Notes under the pieces: generated by a model
What the model was told of the DNA's origin: nothing
Database searches by the model: none
What the model saw: the letters and a program-made list of their open reading frames with translations, nothing else
Origin: a virus
DNA: 38,026 nucleotides
Strand: one strand, 5' to 3'
Virus record (IMG/VR): IMGVR_UViG_3300006121_000020
Coordinates: 1-38,026 of that record
Position numbers and translations under genes: made by a program
In this document: piece by piece, positions 23,450-29,974 of the stretch
Layout: every line of letters begins with the position of its first letter
Numbering within the stretch: position 1 is the first letter of the stretch

Positions 23450-24618
23450 ATATTTAAATCCTTGTCAATAAATAAAGTTCTAAACTTAACTAGAGAGATA
23501 GATCTAACCTTTTCTAAGGTTCCTATCATTGTAATAAAAGGGATTCTTGCTAGTGATCTTATCTTAGGTACAGCATATATAACTTTATCTGCTGCATAAT
23601 TGACAAAAGATATAGCATTAGCTAATAGACTAACAACTATATTTGATGTAATACTTAAAAGCTTATTCATGCTCTTAACTAATATTATAACAGAATTTAC
23701 TCCAATTGTCAAGGTCTTTTGCCATACTTTAGTTAAAATAGTTGTAGTGGTAGAAACCACTGTTAAAAACTTATAATAGAACTGAGCATAGGTTAAGGTA
23801 CTAGTTGAAGTTAAAGATGCGTTTAAAAGCTTTCCAATAGCCTTTATGAGGCTAATTATACTACTTAAACTAGTAGACAATGTTCTACTTATACTTTTAA
23901 CTAGTGTACTAGTTGTAACAGAACTTACTACAAGTACTCTTAAATAGTTAGCTTTCTCTAGTATGGTAGCTGTCTCTGACTCTACCAGAGACATTAGTTT
24001 ATTTATTAATCTTACAATCGTAGCAGTGCTTGTTGTGCTTACTGTTATAATCTTACGTAGAGCTTTTATTATAGTAACAATACTAGATAGGCTAACTGTT
24101 AATAGTTTACCTATAGATTTAACTATAGTAGCTGTAGTTGTACTTGTTACTGCTAAGGTTATAAACCTACTTGTTCTTATGAGTAATGTTATAACTTCAG
24201 TTTCAACTAAGGTTATAAACTTACTTAATGCTTTTATTATAGTTGCTGTACTTGTAGTAGAAGCTAATTTAATAGACCCTATACGTTTAATTACAGTAAC
24301 TGAATTTGTTGTTGATGCTGTTAAAGTCTTTAATATAGACTTAAATAAAGATACAGCATTTGTACTTGATACTGTTAAAGTTCTTGTTAAAGCTTTTATT
24401 ATTGATACAGTACTAGAAGATGCTATTGCTAGCACCTTCCCAATACTTTTTATTATACTAATTGTTGAAGTGCTAGTAACACTTTTAATTGCTTGTAAGC
24501 CTCTTATAAAAGAAGCAGTTGAAGTTATTGCAGTAGCTGTTAAACTCTGTAAAAGAGTGTTACCACCAGCTGATCCGTTAACAACCTCTTTATTGACTGC
24601 TGCTTGATTAAGAGCCAT
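23446..24618 (-). CDS. tandem 18-residue repeat protein
   Basis: In this 390-residue protein, roughly residues 25-335 are about 16-17 degenerate copies of an 18-residue unit, for example STNAVSLFKSILKTLTAS and TTSTATIIKALSKFITLV, with a few 20-residue units. Each unit alternates Ser/Thr-rich polar residues with an I-I/V-K-x-I/L-x-K core. The last 55 residues are non-repetitive and basic. It may form a fibrous or solenoid shaft; 18 residues is also the length of one left-handed beta-helix turn, though no clear hexapeptide pattern is seen. I recall similar Thr/Ala/Leu repeat proteins in other phage structural modules, uncharacterised. Confidence 0.75.
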   Translation of the reverse strand: MALNQAAVNKEVVNGSAGGNTLLQSLTATAITSTASFIRGLQAIKSVTSTSTISIIKSIGKVLAIASSSTVSIIKALTRTLTVSSTNAVSLFKSILKTLTASTTNSVTVIKRIGSIKLASTTSTATIIKALSKFITLVETEVITLLIRTSRFITLAVTSTTTATIVKSIGKLLTVSLSSIVTIIKALRKIITVSTTSTATIVRLINKLMSLVESETATILEKANYLRVLVVSSVTTSTLVKSISRTLSTSLSSIISLIKAIGKLLNASLTSTSTLTYAQFYYKFLTVVSTTTTILTKVWQKTLTIGVNSVIILVKSMNKLLSITSNIVVSLLANAISFVNYAADKVIYAVPKIRSLARIPFITMIGTLEKVRSISLVKFRTLFIDKDLNI

Positions 24619-24625
24619 CTATACA

Positions 24626-24991
24626 TTAACTAAATTGAACTTTAAATGTAAACTGAATACTGTCACCAGAGTTTAAAGCTAAACCAGTGAAGTCACCTTT
24701 TACAAATAGGTTACCAGATGTAGAAGCATCAAATGTACCAGCATTGGTAATAGTTACAGAACCACCTGCTGTTAATGTGCCTACTACTTGGAATGTATCA
24801 TTAGTAGTTGATGTTGTTTGTTGAGTCATTGTACCTGATACTCGTGTACCAGTTTCAGTAAATAGTGTTGTATCAGATGCTGATGTAGTACCTGCACCTG
24901 TACCCCAAGCAATATACTGAGGTGCTGTACCAGAACCTAGTATACGATTGGTAACAACAGATTTACCTGTTGTAACTAAGAGTGTAGCCAT
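24626..24991 (-). CDS. beta-rich virion protein
   Basis: This 121-residue protein includes PQYIAWGTGAGTTSASDTTL and TNDTFQVVGTLTAGGSVT, then SGNLFVKGDFTGLALNSGD. This set of motifs is frequent in small phage structural proteins near tail fibres, where it is usually annotated only as hypothetical. It overlaps the 52-residue gene upstream by 16 bases, and its GGAG site lies within that gene. Probably a decoration or distal tail component. Confidence 0.65.
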   Translation of the reverse strand: MATLLVTTGKSVVTNRILGSGTAPQYIAWGTGAGTTSASDTTLFTETGTRVSGTMTQQTTSTTNDTFQVVGTLTAGGSVTITNAGTFDASTSGNLFVKGDFTGLALNSGDSIQFTFKVQFS

Positions 24992-25134
24992 TGTTTAATT
25001 CTCCAAATAAGTCTTTTGATAGGATTCTTATGCCAGTAGCTGACAGTACCAAGAGTTTCCCTGGTACCATCTGCTCTGATTATAACTGCCTCTACCTCAA
25101 TAGATTTAGCGTTTTGAATTGCTAAGTTATCCAT
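24976..25134 (-). CDS. small protein with basic amphipathic C-terminus
   Basis: A 52-residue protein read from the ATG at 25134, which overlaps the previous stop in TAATG; the longer frame to 25197 would run inside the upstream gene and is rejected. It has a strand pair IEVEAVIIRADGTRETLGTVSYW followed by HKNPIKRLIWRIKQWLHS, a Trp- and Arg/Lys-rich amphipathic helix that could bind membrane or nucleic acid. I recall the YWHKNP-x-KRL pattern from other phage small proteins. Function unknown. Confidence 0.65.
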   Translation of the reverse strand: MDNLAIQNAKSIEVEAVIIRADGTRETLGTVSYWHKNPIKRLIWRIKQWLHS

Positions 25135-25568
25135 TAAGGAGTCCAGCCTTTTGATAGTTCTAAGATAACTGAGAAAGAATATCCTGATGATGTCCATGTT
25201 CCTGATTCAGTACTTGTTGACCAGTTAATCTTACCTGTCCAACCTGTATTCTTAGGATTCTGTAAACCACCAATATGTCTGTAGTCAGCTTTGCCTCGAC
25301 CAGCCAATTGTTCAATAGTAGTTCCTGTTGAGTCGTCCCAGATTAAATTAACCACAATACCATCTTCGATATTGTGGATAATCTTATCGATACGATACCA
25401 ACCAGCTTTTAAATAGTTAGATCCTGTTGGATCAACTGTTGAACGAGCTGCTGGGTCTACTAACGTTGAGGAAGTAAAATCGGCTGTATTCGCATTACCA
25501 GTTAGTTTCAAGATAGTCGTTGCAGGACCATCTGAAATAATCTGTATGTTTGGTGTTGGATTAGCCAT
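25134..25568 (-). CDS. virion-region structural protein
   Basis: A 144-residue protein with N-terminal IQIISDGPATTILKLTG, a TVDPTGSNYLKAGWYRIDKI segment and a C-terminal WTSSGYSFSVILELSKG. It is all-beta in character and resembles small conserved phage structural proteins between capsid and tail genes. It ends in the same TAATG overlap that starts the 52-residue gene. A head-tail interface role is possible; no direct evidence. Confidence 0.6.
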   Translation of the reverse strand: MANPTPNIQIISDGPATTILKLTGNANTADFTSSTLVDPAARSTVDPTGSNYLKAGWYRIDKIIHNIEDGIVVNLIWDDSTGTTIEQLAGRGKADYRHIGGLQNPKNTGWTGKINWSTSTESGTWTSSGYSFSVILELSKGWTP

Positions 25569-25582
25569 TTATATTTCCCCTA

Positions 25583-26296
25583 TTATCGTGAAAGTTCTTG
25601 AGCAACTAATACGAAGTCAGTTGTTAAAGTATCAGTCGCTGTAGGAGTAATTTGGAACACTGGGCTTAATAAAGCATTAGTTAATGTAGTGCTTGATGAA
25701 CCAATTGTAGGTGCTGCAACACGAGCTACGTTAACATTGTTAGCAAACACTTTAATATCTGTACCATCAAAGTATAAACCTAAGTCAACCCATGTAGCTG
25801 CTGCAGCTGTTGCTACACCAGTTACTAAAGTTGTAGCTGTAGAACCTACTGTTGATACTAAGTTGATTGATGTTGAAGATGCTGCTTTAGAAAACCATAA
25901 ACCGTCAGTAGCTGCTGAACCATTTTGTAAACCTACATAAAATGATACGTTACCTGCTACTGCAGATACTTGAACTCTTGTTGAATACCATGCTCTGTTA
26001 CCAGCTTGGAATTGGAAGAATGTACCGTTCTTGTAAGCAGATGATGCTGTTGTAGTACCACCTGGTGTTAATACTGCTGCACCACCAACTACTGAGTTAG
26101 ATAATGCAAATGTTGATGATGAACCAGTTACAGTGTAATCTGTACCGATAAGTGTGTTAAAATCGTTAGTGTAAACTGAGCTACCTAAGTTTTGTGTACT
26201 TCCAGTGTGAAACGGATCTGGAAATGGAAATGAGTAAAGTGTCTCGCCAGAATAAGCTGTAGATACTCCACTTAGAAATCTTGATGGTGCTGACAT
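25583..26296 (-). CDS. virion surface protein, lectin-like beta sandwich
   Basis: In this 237-residue protein, the central part (YSTRVQVSAVAGNVSFYVGLQNGSA...WVDLGLYFDGTDIKVFANN) has the strand pattern of concanavalin-like/LamG sandwich domains found in phage decoration and fibre proteins. It is the second gene after the major capsid gene, with an AGGAG site preceded by a compact hairpin region. It may decorate the capsid or bind surface glycans; both are inference. Confidence 0.6.
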   Translation of the reverse strand: MSAPSRFLSGVSTAYSGETLYSFPFPDPFHTGSTQNLGSSVYTNDFNTLIGTDYTVTGSSSTFALSNSVVGGAAVLTPGGTTTASSAYKNGTFFQFQAGNRAWYSTRVQVSAVAGNVSFYVGLQNGSAATDGLWFSKAASSTSINLVSTVGSTATTLVTGVATAAAATWVDLGLYFDGTDIKVFANNVNVARVAAPTIGSSSTTLTNALLSPVFQITPTATDTLTTDFVLVAQELSR

Positions 26297-26311
26297 ATAA
26301 TTCTCCTTTGA

Positions 26312-26353
26312 CGTTGCTTAGCAACGCTTAATTAAAAGCGTCATTAGAGCGTT
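26312..26353 (-). promoter_or_regulatory. overlapping mutually exclusive hairpins before a structural gene
   Basis: Three stems compete for the same bases. CGTTGC (26312-26317) pairs perfectly with GCAACG (26321-26326) over a 3-base loop. ACGCTT (26324-26329) can instead pair with AAGCGT (26336-26341). AACGCT (26323-26328) can pair with AGCGTT (26348-26353). They lie in the leader between a 24-codon frame and the ribosome site of the 25583-26296 gene, so they could tune translation or mRNA decay. Confidence 0.45.
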
Positions 26354-26360
26354 AATAAAT

Positions 26361-26435
26361 TTAGTTCTTAAATCCCTTTTTAGGGACAGTTGTATCAGGG
26401 CGTTTGCCCTTTTCTCTTTCGTGTTCAAAACCCAT
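26361..26435 (-). CDS. 24-residue peptide gene
   Basis: The frame MGFEHEREKGKRPDTTVPK... (24 residues) is preceded by TAGGAG seven bases before its ATG, as good a ribosome site as any in the late block. The peptide is highly charged (Lys, Arg, Glu) with no hydrophobic segment. It lies directly downstream of the major capsid gene in the most strongly expressed part of the operon. It may be a tiny virion or assembly factor, or a leader peptide for the hairpins that follow. Not recognised. Confidence 0.5.
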   Translation of the reverse strand: MGFEHEREKGKRPDTTVPKKGFKN

Positions 26436-26457
26436 TTGAGTCTCCTAATAAGAGCTG

Positions 26458-26479
26458 GGGAGGGACTTTATCCCCTCCC
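26458..26479 (-). terminator. GC-rich stem-loop after the major capsid gene
   Basis: GGGAGGG (26458-26464) and CCCTCCC (26473-26479) form a perfect 7-bp stem with an 8-base loop, about 20 bases beyond the capsid stop. No T-run follows in the direction of transcription, so it is not a canonical intrinsic terminator. It may be a partial terminator or a 3' stabiliser that raises capsid mRNA relative to downstream genes. Confidence 0.5.
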
Positions 26480-26499
26480 ACCACTCAGTGACGTCCCGA

Positions 26500-27420
26500 T
26501 TAAGGACCGTTAACACCCCAGATTGCTCTAGGATCTGACCAGCCGAAGCTGTAACGTTCGTAACCTTTTGCCTTAGCATTCATAGTATCGAAGTCATTGT
26601 CTTGGTCAAATTGCATACCAATACGTTCATAGTACTTCATACCTGTTTTGCCAGGGATTGTGTTACGGATAAACCAAGCATTTGGTGATGTTAAGTAATG
26701 ATTAACTTTGAAGCCACCTGGAATGTAGTTACCAGATTTGATCACGTTAATGTCATTGTTAGCATTACCAGTTTGGTATGATGAATGTAAAATGCGTTGT
26801 GCATTGAACACTTGTTGACGTGGGATAATCAATGTTTTAGGCATGATATTGATTAAGAGACCACGGTCGTTTTGTAGACCCATGATTGCAATGATAGCAT
26901 CTTCTAGAGCTGCTTCAGACAAGTCAACATCAACTGTTGGACGGTTAGCCCATGTACCACCTGATGTATTTGGGTGTGCTGTGTTAGCTAATGAAACAGA
27001 ATCGCCACCAACATATGAACCTGAGAATGCACGGTTGTATACGTTAGCTGCAACGTTTTCTTTCGTTTGACGGAAAGACATAGCTAATGCTGCTGCACGT
27101 TTACGTGACACTTGCTCATATAAGTTATCATCTAACTCTTCTTTAGTTACAATGTAACCAAGAGCATAAGCAACGTGTGTGTAACGTGTTGTAAAGCCTT
27201 GAACTTCTGAATCGTACTGTGTACCAGCACCTTCAGGTTTTTGTGGTACTAAACCAAAACCTGTAAGTTGTACATCTTCTTCGTAGTTCATTGAAGAGGT
27301 TTCTGAATCAAAAAGATCAGTATACTCTACTTGGTGTTCGTCATATGTTTGACCCCACCATTGTTTGATCCCTGGCCAAAGAGCCTTAGGATGTGATGCT
27401 GTGGTAATTAAACCCGCCAT
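26500..27420 (-). CDS. major capsid protein
   Basis: This 306-residue protein is probably HK97-fold. Diagnostic stretches include VTKEELDDNLYEQVSRKRAAALA (spine helix region), the AHPNTSGGTWANRP loop, MPKTLIIPRQQVFNAQRIL and NAWFIRNTIPGKTGMKYYER, seen in capsid proteins of many podoviruses. The gene follows portal, co-chaperonin, scaffold and two small head genes in proper order. Its stop is followed by a GC-rich stem-loop, and codon use is clean, both typical of a highly expressed gene. No large cleaved N-terminal domain is present; scaffolding is encoded separately. Confidence 0.92.
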   Translation of the reverse strand: MAGLITTASHPKALWPGIKQWWGQTYDEHQVEYTDLFDSETSSMNYEEDVQLTGFGLVPQKPEGAGTQYDSEVQGFTTRYTHVAYALGYIVTKEELDDNLYEQVSRKRAAALAMSFRQTKENVAANVYNRAFSGSYVGGDSVSLANTAHPNTSGGTWANRPTVDVDLSEAALEDAIIAIMGLQNDRGLLINIMPKTLIIPRQQVFNAQRILHSSYQTGNANNDINVIKSGNYIPGGFKVNHYLTSPNAWFIRNTIPGKTGMKYYERIGMQFDQDNDFDTMNAKAKGYERYSFGWSDPRAIWGVNGP

Positions 27421-27439
27421 TTGATTTCTCCTTTAATTA

Positions 27440-28063
27440 TTAAACGCCAGTACGGCCAGTTGCTTGACCGAGGTAAGCATGAACGTTCCAACGAACTACT
27501 AATTCACAATAAGCACCTAACGCATTATCAGGACGTGAATTGATACCCACGATTTGTAATGGTAAGCTGTTTGTTGTTGCTGGACCAGTTGCTACTGTAT
27601 TTGAGAATGGAGCACCATTTCCTAAAGTAGTTTGGTTAGCTGTGATAGTTACGTTACAGTTATTGTTTAAGTTAGAAGCAGCCCAAACAGTTGAGTCACC
27701 TTGAACAGTGAAGTATGTCATTGGGTCTGTAACAACGTAAAGGTAATGTGTACCTGCGTTCAATGGAAGGTAAGTTTTCTCTAATGAGAGTGAGTTACCA
27801 ACTAATGAAGTACCAGGATCAGCAACACGAATACCAACGATAACACCTACTGGTAATGATGCACCTGCTACTGTACCTGACCATTTTGTTACGTATGGAA
27901 CGCCTGTAGCGTCACCACCTGCTGCTGCCATAACGATATCACCGATCGCGTAGGTGTTTGAAGCATCACTCGCTACTGCGAATAATGTTGCACCTTGTGA
28001 CCATGGTGAACCGTCAGTGTTTTGTACTGGGCTTAGGCCCTTAGGACGATTAATGTTCGCCAT
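27440..28063 (-). CDS. capsid-associated protein (putative decoration/stabilising protein)
   Basis: A 207-residue beta-rich protein (MANINRPKGLSPVQNTDG...IGDIVMAAAGGDATGVPYVTKW...). The N-terminal RPKGLSPV and later VGVIVGI... pattern is typical of a gene that sits immediately before the major capsid gene in related podoviruses, where it is a structural protein of the head. It probably decorates or reinforces the shell. It follows a standard ribosome site (AAAGGAG). Confidence 0.65.
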   Translation of the reverse strand: MANINRPKGLSPVQNTDGSPWSQGATLFAVASDASNTYAIGDIVMAAAGGDATGVPYVTKWSGTVAGASLPVGVIVGIRVADPGTSLVGNSLSLEKTYLPLNAGTHYLYVVTDPMTYFTVQGDSTVWAASNLNNNCNVTITANQTTLGNGAPFSNTVATGPATTNSLPLQIVGINSRPDNALGAYCELVVRWNVHAYLGQATGRTGV

Positions 28064-28080
28064 TTATAAAACTCCTTTGG

Positions 28081-28581
28081 TTAGTTTGTATATTTGATAC
28101 CTTCGTGTGGAGTATAGAAGCCTTCAGCGGATGAACCGTCTTTAGTATTCTTACCTTTACGAATAGCATCATCAATTAAATTGTTCTTAGCTTGTAATGC
28201 TGCTTGATCTTCTTCATACCACTCTTGCTTAATCTTCATCAAGTAACAATATAAAGGACCACCATCAGCGGTTCTTCCTACAAGCCATCTTACCTTATCT
28301 CCTAGATCAGTGTTACGAGATACTACGTTCTCTTTAACACCGCCAACTTCCTCGGGAGCAACAAACTCATAACCACCGTCTAAAGCATCTGCTATACGAC
28401 CATTTTCGTCATTAAAACCGTGTAGGTGATAACCATCAATGGTATAGTTTATAGTTAGCTTTCCTTGTGTTCCATTGAACACGTTCCTTTTACGTTCTTG
28501 TGAACGTCTTTCGGAATTGTTACGAACTTGTTTCTCTAATGCCTTTTCTCTTTTATCTTCTGGTGTATCTGCTACTGCCAT
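28081..28581 (-). CDS. head-region protein, unknown function
   Basis: In this 166-residue protein, residues 1-40 are strongly charged and helical (DKREKALEKQVRNNSERRSQERKR), followed by a beta-rich core (KLTINYTIDGYHLHGFND, YEFVAPEEVGG) and a C-terminal helical, charged tail. It lies between scaffold and decoration genes, so it may be a minor head or assembly protein. No recognised domain. Confidence 0.6.
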   Translation of the reverse strand: MAVADTPEDKREKALEKQVRNNSERRSQERKRNVFNGTQGKLTINYTIDGYHLHGFNDENGRIADALDGGYEFVAPEEVGGVKENVVSRNTDLGDKVRWLVGRTADGGPLYCYLMKIKQEWYEEDQAALQAKNNLIDDAIRKGKNTKDGSSAEGFYTPHEGIKYTN

Positions 28582-28591
28582 AATTTTCTCC

Positions 28592-29437
28592 TTATTCCCA
28601 ATCGTAGTTATCTACATACTCTTGTTTAGTTTTAAATAAGCCTTGCTTAATAAACTTATCACAAGCTGCTTTTGCTTCTGGTGGTAAATTGTCGTAAGAC
28701 TTCTTACCTCCACTACCACCTGATCTTACAGATCCGGTTGAATCTACTGCACTACCTCTTTGCTTCCTACCAAGAGATGTTTTCTCAGGGAAGTAATTAG
28801 CAATGCGTTCGTCCAACCTATCTAGAAACTCACGACCAGATAAATTAGGAAATTGTTTTCTTAAAGAAGCTCCTAGTGCATTTGACACTTCTGTCATTTC
28901 AGAGTCTTGTCCAAACCATTGGTTACGTCCAAGCCAATCTTGAATATCAGGATCAGTAGCTACAGGAGTTTGTTGTTGCGGAGAAGGGGCCTTAGACTCT
29001 TCCTTCGCTTCCTTCTGTGCTTCTTTTAATGAATCAATCTGATCATCAATGTCTACAACTAAGTCACCATTGCCTTCAGCAATAGCTGTCTTTTTCTGAG
29101 CTTTAAGTTCTGTGATTTGGGCTTGTAATTCTATTTGTTTACGTTCATAAGCTTCCTTCTGGAACTTCTTGAACTCTTCGACTGATGCTTTAATCTCATC
29201 AATCTCTTTAACCTTTTCATCAAGCTTCTTCATAAGTGTTTCATTATTCTTACGAAGGATAGGATTAATTTCCTTACCACGCTTAACAAAAGTATCTGCA
29301 TCTACCCAATCACTCTCTGACCCCCTAAACTCTTCTTTAGGAACCCAGCCAAAAAGTCTCGCTTCTTTCTCAACAGTTTCATTAACAGCCGGGGCTGCTT
29401 CTGGTTGCTGTTGATCGTTTACTTGATCTTCTGCCAT
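28592..29437 (-). CDS. capsid scaffolding protein
   Basis: This 281-residue protein is acidic. Residues about 60-150 are a long coiled coil rich in Glu/Lys (KKLDEKVKEIDEIKASVEEF...), followed by a Pro/Gln linker and a globular, partly basic C-terminus (SYDNLPPEAKAACDKFIKQG...). Composition, position between portal and capsid genes, and absence of enzyme motifs fit a scaffolding protein that organises procapsid assembly and is then expelled. The C-terminal basic/helical part would bind the coat protein. Confidence 0.82.
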   Translation of the reverse strand: MAEDQVNDQQQPEAAPAVNETVEKEARLFGWVPKEEFRGSESDWVDADTFVKRGKEINPILRKNNETLMKKLDEKVKEIDEIKASVEEFKKFQKEAYERKQIELQAQITELKAQKKTAIAEGNGDLVVDIDDQIDSLKEAQKEAKEESKAPSPQQQTPVATDPDIQDWLGRNQWFGQDSEMTEVSNALGASLRKQFPNLSGREFLDRLDERIANYFPEKTSLGRKQRGSAVDSTGSVRSGGSGGKKSYDNLPPEAKAACDKFIKQGLFKTKQEYVDNYDWE

Positions 29438-29439
29438 CT

Positions 29440-29766
29440 CTAATCTTTCTCGTGTGTTGCCACAACGTCTAAGTCGTTTATAATTCTATACTCTTTACCA
29501 TCTTTAGTTTCATTACCTTTATAGATGAGTCCTGAGTACTTACCAAAAGTAATGAAGTCTCCAATCTTACACCATGGATCTTTTTGATCTCCATAGCAAG
29601 TTGAACCCATCGCTACCACTGTACCACGGATCTGGGCTAACTGCTCCCTGTCCTTTTGTTGGCCTACAGATATGATAATACCACTCTCGGATACTTCTTC
29701 TACTTCCTCAGGTAATACTAACAATCTATGACCAACGGGATTAATACCGCTAGTATTTATTGTCAT
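29440..29766 (-). CDS. GroES-like co-chaperonin (Cpn10)
   Basis: This 108-residue protein fits the Cpn10 fold: NPVGHRLLVLPEE at the start (GroES: PL-x-DRVLV), a mobile-loop equivalent VEEVSESGIIIS, GTVVAMGSTCYG, KIGDFITFGKYSG and a final strand EYRIINDLDVVA. GroES caps GroEL; the phage copy would modify host GroEL so that the large capsid protein folds, like T4 gp31. It sits between portal and scaffold, overlapping the upstream small gene by 17 bases. The mobile loop has the hydrophobic GIII tripeptide needed to bind GroEL. Confidence 0.85.
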   Translation of the reverse strand: MTINTSGINPVGHRLLVLPEEVEEVSESGIIISVGQQKDREQLAQIRGTVVAMGSTCYGDQKDPWCKIGDFITFGKYSGLIYKGNETKDGKEYRIINDLDVVATHEKD

Positions 29767-29974
29767 CTCTCGCTCCGTTAACTAAGTCTTCATATGTTAA
29801 GTCTAACAAATGAAGTATTGCGTTACATCTACCTTTTGCTTCTTCTACATTATCCACGTTACCGCGGACAATCATTTCTTTCATGTACTCTCTATCTTGG
29901 CGTAATGCCTTGAAGAGGGTTTTGGTTACTAAATTGTCCTTCCATTCCTGGAATTCCACCGGTGTTATCACCAT
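29750..29974 (-). CDS. small helical protein overlapping the portal gene
   Basis: A 74-residue acidic helical protein (VEFQEWKDNLVTKTLFKALRQDREYMKE...). Its ATG at 29974 lies inside the portal gene, in a different frame, with 83 bases of shared sequence. It has its own GGAG site about nine bases upstream. I recall the pattern EFxEWKxNLVTKxLFKALxxDRE from podovirus genes at this position, with no known role. Possibly a head assembly factor. Confidence 0.7.
   Translation of the reverse strand: MVITPVEFQEWKDNLVTKTLFKALRQDREYMKEMIVRGNVDNVEEAKGRCNAILHLLDLTYEDLVNGARDDNKY

Noticed and set aside
23963-24607. 214-codon open frame on the plus strand opposite the repeat gene
   Set aside because: It is antisense to the 18-residue-repeat gene. 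The repeat's restricted codons avoid stops on the other strand. It has no ribosome site or matching neighbours on that strand.
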